Assembly (NCBI GenBank): GCA_965223035.1
Contig: OZ244980.1
Coordinates: 1,488,001-1,552,000, forward strand
DNA: 64,000 bases
DNA from: CAMDPA01 sp965223035
GTDB taxonomy: Bacteria > Pseudomonadota > Alphaproteobacteria > Rhizobiales > Hyphomicrobiaceae
Direction: 5' to 3'
In this document: one piece after another, positions 6,551-14,383 of the stretch
How the letters are laid out: each line of letters begins with the position of its first letter
How positions within the stretch are numbered: the stretch's first letter is position 1
The notes under the pieces: generated by a model
Database searches by the model: none
What the model saw: the letters and a program-made list of their open reading frames with translations, nothing else
Told to the model about the DNA's origin: nothing
Program-made: the position numbers and the translations under genes

Positions 6551-8665
6551 ATGCCGCGGCAGCTCATTATCGACGGACAACCGTTTGAGGCCGAGGACGG
6601 CATGACCTTGCTGCAGGCCTGCGAGCAAGTCGGGGTCGAGATCCCGCGGTTTTGCTATCACGAGCGGCTTTCGATCGCCGGCAACTGCCGCATGTGCCTG
6701 GTAGAAGTGGTCGGCATGCCGAAACCGATCGCCTCATGTGCGATGGGTGTCAACGATCTGCCGCCCAATCGTGATGGAACGCCCAAACAGATCAGCACGC
6801 GTTCGCCGATGGTCAAAAAAGCGCGCGAGGGCGTGATGGAGTTTTTGCTGATCAACCATCCGCTGGACTGCCCGATTTGCGATCAGGGCGGCGAGTGCGA
6901 CCTGCAAGACCAAGCGATGGCCTTTGGCGTGGGTGGATCGCGGTATCAGGAGAACAAGCGAGCGGTCGAGGAAAAGTACATTGGACCGCTGATCAAGACC
7001 GCCATGACCCGCTGTATCCAGTGCACCCGGTGCGTCCGGTTCATGACCGAGGTCGCCGGGGTGGAGGAGTTGGGCGCGATCGGACGCGGCGAGGACATGG
7101 AAATCACCACATACCTCGAACGGGGCCTCATGTCGGAGCTATCGGCCAACGTCGTCGATCTGTGTCCGGTCGGCGCCCTGACCCATCGTCCGTGGGCGTT
7201 CAACGCACGACCGTGGGAGATGCGCAAGACCGAATCGATCGATGTGATGGATGCGGTCGGCTCCGCGATCAGAGTCGATACGCGCGGCTCGGAGGTGATG
7301 CGCGTGCTCCCGCGCATCAACGATGACGTGAACGAGGAGTGGATCTCAGACAAGTCGCGCCATGTCGCCGACGGCCTCAGGACGCAGCGGCTCGATCAAC
7401 CCTACGTGCGCATCGATGGCCGGTTGCAGCCGGTGAGCTGGGATCAAGCCTTGCAGACGGTTGCTGCCAAGCTCAAGGCGGCGGATCCCGGCCGGGTCGG
7501 AGCGCTGATCGGAGATTTGGCGGGCGCGGAGGAGATGTTCGCGTTGGCCGACCTGATGGGCAGGCTCGGCGTCGTCAACATCGATTGCCGTCAAGGGGGC
7601 GCCCAGCTGGATCCGGCTGCGGGGCGGGCCAGCTATATATTCAACGCCGGTATCGCCGGGATCAAGGCGGCCGACGCCATTTTGCTGGTGGGCTCAAATC
7701 CGCGCCTGGAGGCGGCCGTGCTCAACGCCAGGATCAGGTCGCGGTGGCGGCAGGGCGGGCTCAAGGTCGGTCTGGTGGGGGTGCCGGCCGATCTCACCTA
7801 CCCCTATACCCATCTCGGCGCCGGCGCGCAGACGTTGGCGGAGATGGCGCACGGCGAGCATCGGTTTGCCGAGGTGTTGGCCAAGGCCCAGGCCCCGATG
7901 GTGATCGTGGGCCAGGCGGCCTTGGCGCGGCCGGATGGTAAGGCGGTTCAAGCGCTCGCGGCGCAGATCGCGGTCCGCGCAGCCAGGGGTAAGCGCATCG
8001 GCGCCGGTGCCTTCAACGTGTTGCACACGGCCGCAGCGCGGGTCGGTGGCCTCGATCTCGGTTTGGTGCCGGGGTCGGGTGGTCTCGACGGTGCGGCGAT
8101 GCTGGAGGCGGCCCAGCAAGGTCGGCTCGACGTCGTCTATTTGCTGGGGGTCGACGAACTCGACTTGAGCCAGCTCGGCGACGCCTTTGTCGTCTACCAG
8201 GGTAGCCACGGCGATGTCGGCGCGCATCGCGCCGACGTGATCCTGCCCGGTGCGGCCTATACCGAGAAATCGGCCACCTACGTCAATACGGAGGGGCGCG
8301 TCCAGCTCACGCAACGCGCCGTCTTTTCGCCTGGCCTGGCAAAAGAAGATTGGTCGATCCTGCGCGCGCTGTCGCCGTTGGTCGACCAGCAGTTGCCGTA
8401 TGACAACCTGGCGGCATTGCGCCGGCGGATGTATGAGGTGGCGCCCGGATTGCGCCGGCTGGAACAGATCGGCAGTGGCGACCCGGACGGTGACATGCAA
8501 TGCCTTGAGCAACTGGCCGCGACGGATGCGCCAATCAGCACCGATCCGTTCGGCATCGCCGTCAAGGACTTCTATCTGACCAATCCGATCGCGCGGGCAT
8601 CGGCCATCATGGCGGAACTGAGTGCGATCAAGGCCGCGGCCGCGGGGCGTTCGGCGGCGGCATGA
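6551..8665 (+). CDS. nuoG: NADH-quinone oxidoreductase subunit G
   Basis: NuoG is the large iron-sulfur subunit of the peripheral arm of complex I; it passes electrons from the NADH-oxidising module along its Fe-S clusters. The 704 residues contain the 2Fe-2S site (Cys35, 46, 49, 63), the His-ligated 4Fe-4S site (His103, Cys107, 110, 116) and the N4 site (Cys155, 158, 161, 205). A molybdopterin-oxidoreductase-like domain without obvious cofactor residues follows from about residue 230. The length fits the alphaproteobacterial type. The start is the ATG at 6551, with AAGGGG seven bases upstream; a TTG one codon earlier is less likely. It is the first nuo gene here: nuoF, its usual neighbour, is absent, so the operon is split. 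Confidence 0.95.
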   Translation: MPRQLIIDGQPFEAEDGMTLLQACEQVGVEIPRFCYHERLSIAGNCRMCLVEVVGMPKPIASCAMGVNDLPPNRDGTPKQISTRSPMVKKAREGVMEFLLINHPLDCPICDQGGECDLQDQAMAFGVGGSRYQENKRAVEEKYIGPLIKTAMTRCIQCTRCVRFMTEVAGVEELGAIGRGEDMEITTYLERGLMSELSANVVDLCPVGALTHRPWAFNARPWEMRKTESIDVMDAVGSAIRVDTRGSEVMRVLPRINDDVNEEWISDKSRHVADGLRTQRLDQPYVRIDGRLQPVSWDQALQTVAAKLKAADPGRVGALIGDLAGAEEMFALADLMGRLGVVNIDCRQGGAQLDPAAGRASYIFNAGIAGIKAADAILLVGSNPRLEAAVLNARIRSRWRQGGLKVGLVGVPADLTYPYTHLGAGAQTLAEMAHGEHRFAEVLAKAQAPMVIVGQAALARPDGKAVQALAAQIAVRAARGKRIGAGAFNVLHTAAARVGGLDLGLVPGSGGLDGAAMLEAAQQGRLDVVYLLGVDELDLSQLGDAFVVYQGSHGDVGAHRADVILPGAAYTEKSATYVNTEGRVQLTQRAVFSPGLAKEDWSILRALSPLVDQQLPYDNLAALRRRMYEVAPGLRRLEQIGSGDPDGDMQCLEQLAATDAPISTDPFGIAVKDFYLTNPIARASAIMAELSAIKAAAAGRSAAA

Positions 8666-8684
8666 GAGGCAGGGCGGCGAGGCC

Positions 8685-9791
8685 ATGATCGAGGCGGCAG
8701 TTCAGTTCTGGAACGACATCGGTTTCAAGCTGGTCATCATGATCGCCCAGAGCCTGCTGTTGTTGGTGCTTTTGCTGTTGGTCATCGCTTATCTGTTGCT
8801 GATGGACCGCAAGGTGTGGGCCGCCGTCCAGCTCAGGCGGGGCCCCAACGTGGTCGGGCCGTTTGGATTGCTGCAGTCGTTCGCCGATCTGCTCAAGTTC
8901 GTGCTCAAGGAGCCACTGATCCCAGCCGGTGCCAATAAGCCGGTGTTTTTGCTGGCACCGCTCGCCACGGCGGTGTTCGCGCTAGCGGCCTGGGCGGTGA
9001 TTCCGGTTAATCAGAATAGCTGGGGGACGTGGGTGATCGCCGATCTCAATGTCGGCATCCTCTATATCCTGGCGATTTCTTCACTTGGCGTCTACGGCAT
9101 CATCATGGGGGGCTGGGCGTCCAATTCGAAGTATCCGTTCATGGGTGCGCTGCGGTCGACGGCGCAAATGGTGTCCTATGAGGTGTCGATCGGCTTTGTC
9201 ATCATTGCCGTTCTGCTGTGCGTCGGCTCACTGAGAATGACCGATATCGTGCTGGCGCAACAAACGGGTGTGGCGAGCTGGCTGGCCGGGCTGATCGGTG
9301 AGGGCGCTGTGTCCGGGCTGTTGGAGCGATTGACGTTCCTCAACTGGTTCTGGCTGCCGCTGCTGCCGATGTTCGTCGTGTTCTTCATCTCTGCGTTGGC
9401 TGAGACCAACCGGCCGCCGTTCGATCTGCCGGAGGCGGAGTCGGAGTTGGTGGCCGGCTTCATGGTGGAGTACGCATCGACGCCCTACCTGTTGTTCATG
9501 CTCGGCGAGTACGTCGCGATCACCACGATGTGCGCGTTGACCACAATCCTGTTTCTCGGCGGGTGGTTGCCGCCGATCGATATCTGGCCGCTCAATGCGA
9601 TTCCGGGAGTCGTCTGGTTTTTTGGCAAAGCGGTGTTTGTGTTCTTCATGTTTGCCATGGTCAAGGCGATGGTGCCGCGCTACCGCTACGATCAGCTGAT
9701 GCGGTTGGGCTGGAAGGTGTTTCTCCCCTTGTCGCTGGCGATGGTGGTGGTGGTGGCGGCGGTGTTGCAAATCATGCAATCCACGCAATGA
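8685..9791 (+). CDS. nuoH: NADH-quinone oxidoreductase subunit H
   Basis: NuoH is the membrane subunit of complex I that forms much of the quinone-binding channel where the membrane and peripheral arms meet. The 368-residue protein has eight or more hydrophobic helices and the family signatures MDRKVWAAVQLRRGPNVVGP near the N-terminus and ETNRPPFDLPEAESELVAGF in the middle, whose acidic loop is linked to quinone chemistry. The start is the ATG at 8685, with GAGG just upstream, 19 bases after nuoG. Nothing in the sequence is unusual. Confidence 0.95.
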   Translation: MIEAAVQFWNDIGFKLVIMIAQSLLLLVLLLLVIAYLLLMDRKVWAAVQLRRGPNVVGPFGLLQSFADLLKFVLKEPLIPAGANKPVFLLAPLATAVFALAAWAVIPVNQNSWGTWVIADLNVGILYILAISSLGVYGIIMGGWASNSKYPFMGALRSTAQMVSYEVSIGFVIIAVLLCVGSLRMTDIVLAQQTGVASWLAGLIGEGAVSGLLERLTFLNWFWLPLLPMFVVFFISALAETNRPPFDLPEAESELVAGFMVEYASTPYLLFMLGEYVAITTMCALTTILFLGGWLPPIDIWPLNAIPGVVWFFGKAVFVFFMFAMVKAMVPRYRYDQLMRLGWKVFLPLSLAMVVVVAAVLQIMQSTQ

Positions 9792-9848
9792 GGTTTTGGG
9801 CCCGGACAGAAGGTGTTGGTGGACCGGAGATCGCTGCGATTGCAAGCC

Positions 9849-10061
9849 ATGGGCATTGACCACGCCGTGGCCGGAGCCATCATCGGCTTCGCGCTGTCGG
9901 TGTTGGAGGCGGTGGCCTTGTTCGTGGTGGCCGGGCGGGTGGAGCGTCACGCGGGTACGCCGACGGCGGGCCAATCGGCGCGGTTGCTGCGGGTGGTGGC
10001 AGTTGTCGGCGTCGTGTTGGGGACCGGGCTGGGCTATGTGATCGGGCTGATGATCGGTTGA
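9849..10061 (+). CDS. Small two-TM membrane protein between nuoH and nuoI
   Basis: The ORF encodes about 70 residues from the ATG at 9849 (earlier GTG codons at 9813 and 9819 are also in frame). Two hydrophobic segments (about residues 4-25 and 45-69) flank a polar stretch with Arg, His and Thr. It lies between nuoH and nuoI on the same strand and is followed by an AGGAAGG-like site for nuoI. I do not recognise the family. Extra ORFs interleaved with nuo genes are known from some alphaproteobacteria such as Rhodobacter capsulatus, so a supernumerary or assembly role in complex I is possible but is inferred from position. Confidence 0.55.
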   Translation: MGIDHAVAGAIIGFALSVLEAVALFVVAGRVERHAGTPTAGQSARLLRVVAVVGVVLGTGLGYVIGLMIG

Positions 10062-10085
10062 CGAGGGGCAGGAAGGCAACGTGCT

Positions 10086-10574
10086 ATGAGTGTCGCGCAG
10101 GGCATCAAGTCATTGTTTTTGATGGAGTTCGTGTCGGCGTTCTTCCTGAGCATGCGGTATTTCTTCGCGCCCAAAAAGACCTTGAATTATCCGTTCGAGA
10201 AGGGTCCGCTGTCGCCGCGGTTTCGCGGTGAGCACGCGTTACGGCGCTATCCGAATGGGGAGGAGCGGTGCATCGCCTGCAAATTATGCGAGGCCATCTG
10301 CCCCGCGCAGGCGATCACCATCGAGGCCGGGCCGCGTCGTAACGACGGCACGCGCCGAACCACGCGCTACGATATCGATATGGTCAAATGCATCTATTGC
10401 GGATTGTGTCAGGAGGCCTGTCCGGTGGATGCGATCGTGGAGGGGCCGAATTTCGAGTTCGCTACCGAGACCCGCGAGGAACTGTACTTTAGCAAGGAGC
10501 GACTGCTCGCCAATGGCGACCGCTGGGAGCAAGAGATTGCGCAGAATATTGCCCTCGACGCGAAATACCGCTGA
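10086..10574 (+). CDS. nuoI: NADH-quinone oxidoreductase subunit I
   Basis: NuoI (TYKY homologue) carries clusters N6a and N6b and hands electrons toward N2 near the quinone site. The 162-residue protein has two ferredoxin-like 4Fe-4S motifs, CIACKLCEAICP and CIYCGLCQEACP, with the usual extra alphaproteobacterial N-terminal helix (GIKSLFLMEFVSAFFLSMRY). The length equals that of typical alphaproteobacterial and mitochondrial-type NuoI. It starts with the ATG at 10086 after GGCAGGAAGG. It is collinear with the rest of the operon. Confidence 0.95.
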   Translation: MSVAQGIKSLFLMEFVSAFFLSMRYFFAPKKTLNYPFEKGPLSPRFRGEHALRRYPNGEERCIACKLCEAICPAQAITIEAGPRRNDGTRRTTRYDIDMVKCIYCGLCQEACPVDAIVEGPNFEFATETREELYFSKERLLANGDRWEQEIAQNIALDAKYR

Positions 10575-10587
10575 GGCTGGCCGCGCG

Positions 10588-10926
10588 TTGCTGGGCGTGC
10601 TGACGAACGATGAGCTCGCCCGTTACGGGGAAATTGCGCGGGATCAGGCGAGCTTGGAGCTTCGGCGCTGGTGGTTGCACGCGCTGTTGGCACTGGCGGC
10701 GATTGCGGTGCTCGGTTGGGCCGGCATGATGTGGGTGTCGGCCGGCCTGGGCTGGACCGGGCTTAAAAGCTCGGTGCTGTTGGCGATCGGGCTTGCCATC
10801 GTGTTGGGCTATGCCCCCTATCGCCGCATCAAGAACTGGGTGCTGTGGAACCAACACTGCAGGGCGGTTAGGGACGAGCAGGTGCGTCGCGATGAACTCG
10901 GCCGCGCCGGCCAGTGGGGAGCCTAA
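10588..10926 (+). CDS. Two-TM protein between nuoI and nuoJ, unknown
   Basis: The frame encodes about 112 residues: a polar N-terminus (LTNDELARYGEIARDQ), two hydrophobic helices (about residues 28-50 and 56-74), and a basic C-terminal tail rich in Arg. It has no ATG; I chose the TTG at 10588, because GAGG lies 11 bases upstream, but GTG at 10597 is equally possible. The stop is 5 bases before the nuoJ ATG, which supports a translated gene in the operon. I do not recognise the family. The topology, with both ends in the cytoplasm, would fit an accessory subunit or assembly factor, which is inference. Confidence 0.55.
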   Translation: MLGVLTNDELARYGEIARDQASLELRRWWLHALLALAAIAVLGWAGMMWVSAGLGWTGLKSSVLLAIGLAIVLGYAPYRRIKNWVLWNQHCRAVRDEQVRRDELGRAGQWGA

Positions 10927-10931
10927 AGGAC

Positions 10932-11627
10932 ATGTGGCTGGCGGACGCCTTTTTTTATCTGTTCTCGGCGCTCGCCGTCATCGCCGGTGCGATGGTGATC
11001 CTCGCCCGCAACCCGGTCCACGCCGTGTTGTTCTTGATCCTGGCGTTCTTCAATGCGGCCGGGCTGTTTGTGCTGCTCGGCGCGGAATTCTTAGCGATGC
11101 TGCTGATCGTCGTCTACGTCGGCGCGGTGGCCGTCTTGTTCCTGTTTGTCGTCATGATGCTCGACGTCGACTTTGCAGAAATGAGAGCGGGCTTCATCAA
11201 GAACGCCCCGCTCGGCTTGCTGGTCGGCGGAATCGTGGTCACAGAGCTGATCGTGGCGCTGGCCTTCCTGGAGGTGGAACCTGGGCAGCTGGCCGCGCCT
11301 GCCGCTCCGGTCGGCGACCCGAGCGTGGTGCACAACACCAAGGCGCTGGGCCGCATTATTTATACACAGTATGCCTACTTTTTTGAGGTGGCCGGGCTCA
11401 TTTTGTTCGTCGCGATGATCGGAGCGATCGTTTTAGCCTTGCGGCACAAGCAGGGTGTGAAACGCCAGTCGATCGCGGCGCAGGTGGCGCGTGACCCGAG
11501 CTCGTCGGTGGCGGTGGTTAAGCTGGTACCGGGGGAGGCGCGCGTGCCGGGGGCGGTGACCTCGGGCCTGGAGCAGACGCGAACCGATGAGCAACCCGAT
11601 GCGACAAGCGAGGAGGTGCGTGGGTGA
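10932..11627 (+). CDS. nuoJ: NADH-quinone oxidoreductase subunit J
   Basis: NuoJ is a membrane-arm subunit with five helices that takes part in coupling quinone reduction to proton pumping. The 231-residue protein has the family core FFYLFSALAVIAGAMVILA, NPVHAVLFLILAFFNAAGL and EFLAMLLIVVYVGAVAVLF with its conserved Glu and Tyr-Val-Gly. The C-terminal 45 residues after the last helix are polar and variable, longer than in E. coli. The ATG at 10932 has AAAGGA only one base upstream; a GTG at 10914 is in frame but not better placed. It follows the small ORF by 5 bases. Confidence 0.92.
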   Translation: MWLADAFFYLFSALAVIAGAMVILARNPVHAVLFLILAFFNAAGLFVLLGAEFLAMLLIVVYVGAVAVLFLFVVMMLDVDFAEMRAGFIKNAPLGLLVGGIVVTELIVALAFLEVEPGQLAAPAAPVGDPSVVHNTKALGRIIYTQYAYFFEVAGLILFVAMIGAIVLALRHKQGVKRQSIAAQVARDPSSSVAVVKLVPGEARVPGAVTSGLEQTRTDEQPDATSEEVRG

Positions 11628-11718
11628 GCAGGCTTTGCAAAGCACGGGCAGCGCCCCGGTGGGTCGCAACAGGACATGGCGCCGGCGAGGCAGGTCCAAC
11701 TAGGCAACGGCGGGCGGC

Positions 11719-11940
11719 ATGAAAAACGGTCACCAGGATCCCAAAATCACCTCGATCAAGTCTGCCCGCCAGCAACGCCAGCGGCGCGAAAAGGCGATCG
11801 GGCGGGGCTATCGCAATGGCGGCAAAGGCGTTGGCGTGCGCGAGTGGATCGTCGGCGGTGTGATTACGGCGATGGCGATCGGTTTGATCGTGTCGTGGGT
11901 CGAACCGATGTTGCGATCGGTCGCGAGCATGGGTTGGTAG
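11719..11940 (+). CDS. Small single-TM protein between nuoJ and nuoK, unknown
   Basis: This 73-residue ORF starts at 11719 and ends 18 bases before nuoK. The first 40 residues are very basic (many Arg, Lys, Gln), followed by one hydrophobic helix (about residues 43-63) and a short end. The basic N-terminus should stay in the cytoplasm. A 91-base gap separates it from nuoJ, without an obvious terminator. I do not recognise it. With the two other small ORFs in this operon it forms a set of three unassigned membrane proteins interleaved with complex I genes. Confidence 0.5.
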   Translation: MKNGHQDPKITSIKSARQQRQRREKAIGRGYRNGGKGVGVREWIVGGVITAMAIGLIVSWVEPMLRSVASMGW

Positions 11941-11958
11941 GGGAAGGACGCCGATCGC

Positions 11959-12267
11959 ATGAGTATCACGCTGGGCCACTATCTGACCGTTGCCGCGAGC
12001 CTATTCACGCTGGGCATTCTCGGCATCTTCCTCAATCGCAAGAACGTCATCATCATCTTGATGTCGGTTGAGCTGATGCTGTTGGCAGTCAACATCAATC
12101 TGGTGGCCTTCTCGCATTTTCGAGCCGATCTGGTCGGACAGGTGTTTGCGCTGTTCGTTTTGACGGTAGCGGCAGCGGAGGCGGCGATCGGACTGGCGAT
12201 CATCGTCGTCTACTTTAGAAACCGCGGCTCGATTGCGGTGGAAGACGTTAATCTGATGAAGGGCTAG
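11959..12267 (+). CDS. nuoK: NADH-quinone oxidoreductase subunit K
   Basis: NuoK is a three-helix membrane subunit of complex I, related to MrpC, with two buried Glu used in proton transfer. The 102-residue length is normal. The second helix carries IILMSVELMLLAVNINLVAF with the key Glu; the second Glu is in AAEAAIGLAIIV. A GGAAGGA site lies nine bases before the ATG at 11959. It is followed by nuoL after 7 bases. Confidence 0.95.
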   Translation: MSITLGHYLTVAASLFTLGILGIFLNRKNVIIILMSVELMLLAVNINLVAFSHFRADLVGQVFALFVLTVAAAEAAIGLAIIVVYFRNRGSIAVEDVNLMKG

Positions 12268-12274
12268 CAGCCGC

Positions 12275-14383
12275 ATGATCTATCAGGCCATCGTTTTCCT
12301 ACCTCTGGCGGGCGCCATCGTCGCCGGCTTTTTTGGCCGCGCGCTCGGAGCCCGGCCGACCGAATTGATCACCACTGCCTTTGTCGGGCTGGCGGCGGTG
12401 TTGTCCTGGATCGCCTTTTGGAATGTCGGCTTCGGTCATGAGACCGCGAAAGTGCCGTTGATCAATTGGATTACCAGTGGAGATCTGGAGGTCAGTTGGT
12501 CGCTGCGGATCGACACGCTGACGGCGGTGATGTTGGTGGTGGTCAACACCGTCTCTGCGTTGGTCCATCTTTATTCCATCGGGTACATGGAAGAAGATCC
12601 GTATCGGGAGCGGTTTTTTGCCTACCTGTCGATGTTCACCTTTGCGATGTTGGCATTGGTGACGGCCGATAATCTGGTGCAGATGTTCTTTGGCTGGGAG
12701 GGCGTTGGGCTGGCGTCCTACCTCTTGATCGGATTTTGGTACAAGAAGCCGGAAGCCAATGCGGCTGCGATCAAAGCCTTCATCGTGAACCGGGTGGGCG
12801 ATTTCGGGTTCCTGCTCGGTATGTTTGGATTGTTCGCGGTGGTGCAGTCGATCCAGCTGGATACCATTTTCTCCACCGCGCCCGATCTCGCCGGCAAGTC
12901 GATGGTATTTTTGGGCTACAACGTCGACATCCTAACCTGCATTTGTCTGCTGCTGTTCATGGGAGCGATGGGCAAGTCGGCGCAGTTTCTGCTGCATACC
13001 TGGTTGCCCGATGCCATGGAGGGTCCGACGCCGGTGTCGGCGCTGATCCACGCTGCCACCATGGTGACGGCCGGTGTGTTCATGGTGGCGCGGTTGTCAC
13101 CGGTATTCGAATATGCGCCGACGGCCTTGGTGGTGGTTACCGCCTTCGGCGCGATGACCGCGTTTTTTGCGGCGTCTGTCGGGCTGGTGCAAAACGATAT
13201 CAAACGCGTGGTTGCCTATTCGACCTGCTCGCAGCTCGGCTACATGTTCGTTGCGTGTGGAATCGGCGCCTATACCGCCGGGATTTTCCACCTTTTTACG
13301 CACGCCTTTTTCAAGGCGCTGCTGTTCCTCGGCGCCGGCTCGGTGATCCACGCCATGCACCATGAGCAGGACATGCGCAAAATGGGCGGGCTATACCCGC
13401 ACATTAAATTGACCTGGGCGATGATGCTGATCGGGACGTTGTCGTTGACCGGCGTCGGCATTCCGCATGTCATCGGCTTTGCCGGCTTCCACTCCAAGGA
13501 CGCCATTATCGAGGCGTCGTACGCGGCGCATACACCAGCCCAATACGCCTACTGGGTGCTGGTTGTGGCTGCGCTGATGACGTCATTCTACTCGTGGCGA
13601 TTGATGTTTATGACGTTTTACGGTGCACCGCGTTGGAATGAGGCACAGGGTCACGGTGAGACCGCTACCGGGGGCCATGGTGCGGTCGCACCACCAGCCG
13701 GTCAGCCCGGCGATGCCGCAGGTCATGATGATGGCCATGGTCATGCACACGCAGCGCACGACCATCAGCCGCATGAGAGTCCCTGGGTGATGTTGGTGCC
13801 GTTGATCGTGCTGGCGATCGGGGCGACGGTTGCTGGCTTCGCGTTCAAGACCTTCTTTATTGGAACCGGCGATCACGGTGCACCGGATCCTTACAAGGCT
13901 TTTTGGGGCGCCTCGATCTACGAGGGCAAGGACAATCATGTTTTACATGACATGCACGCGATCCCCGGTTGGGTAGGTTGGGCGCCATTTGTTGCGATGG
14001 CCATCGGATTTGTGGTCGCTTGGGCCTACTATATCAAATACACATACCTTCCGGCCGCAACCGCGCGGTGGTTCAAGCCGCTTTATCTGTTCCTGCTCAA
14101 CAAATGGTATTTCGACGAGCTTTACGACGTTTTGTTCGTCAAGCCCGCGTTTGCCATTGGTCGCGTGCTCTGGAAAGTGGGCGATGGCCGGATCATCGAT
14201 GGGCTTGGTCCGGACGGCATCGCGCGGCGCGTGCAGGATGTCACGGGCCGGGTGGTGAAGCTGCAAACGGGCTACGTTTACCACTACGCGTTCGCGATGC
14301 TGATCGGGGTCGCCTTGATCATCACGTGGTTCATGTTCCAGGGTGATGCGGTGGGCACCAGCGTGAGCGAGGTGGCGAAATGA
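12275..14383 (+). CDS. nuoL: NADH-quinone oxidoreductase subunit L
   Basis: NuoL is the distal antiporter-like subunit of complex I with the long lateral helix. The 702-residue protein contains the antiporter core: DNLVQMFFGWEGVGLASYLL with the conserved Glu, HTWLPDAMEGPTPVSALIHAATMVTAG with Lys/His network residues, and DIKRVVAYSTCSQLGYM. Between about residues 455 and 503, in the loop before the late helices, there is a His- and Gly-rich insertion (GHDDGHGHAHAAHDH) of the kind seen in several alphaproteobacteria. The start ATG is at 12275, and the stop overlaps the nuoM start (ATGA at 14380). Confidence 0.95.
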   Translation: MIYQAIVFLPLAGAIVAGFFGRALGARPTELITTAFVGLAAVLSWIAFWNVGFGHETAKVPLINWITSGDLEVSWSLRIDTLTAVMLVVVNTVSALVHLYSIGYMEEDPYRERFFAYLSMFTFAMLALVTADNLVQMFFGWEGVGLASYLLIGFWYKKPEANAAAIKAFIVNRVGDFGFLLGMFGLFAVVQSIQLDTIFSTAPDLAGKSMVFLGYNVDILTCICLLLFMGAMGKSAQFLLHTWLPDAMEGPTPVSALIHAATMVTAGVFMVARLSPVFEYAPTALVVVTAFGAMTAFFAASVGLVQNDIKRVVAYSTCSQLGYMFVACGIGAYTAGIFHLFTHAFFKALLFLGAGSVIHAMHHEQDMRKMGGLYPHIKLTWAMMLIGTLSLTGVGIPHVIGFAGFHSKDAIIEASYAAHTPAQYAYWVLVVAALMTSFYSWRLMFMTFYGAPRWNEAQGHGETATGGHGAVAPPAGQPGDAAGHDDGHGHAHAAHDHQPHESPWVMLVPLIVLAIGATVAGFAFKTFFIGTGDHGAPDPYKAFWGASIYEGKDNHVLHDMHAIPGWVGWAPFVAMAIGFVVAWAYYIKYTYLPAATARWFKPLYLFLLNKWYFDELYDVLFVKPAFAIGRVLWKVGDGRIIDGLGPDGIARRVQDVTGRVVKLQTGYVYHYAFAMLIGVALIITWFMFQGDAVGTSVSEVAK

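Noticed and set aside
7694..8686. 330-residue open frame on the minus strand within nuoG
   Set aside because: Antisense shadow of a confidently assigned gene; Arg-rich and without recognisable motifs.
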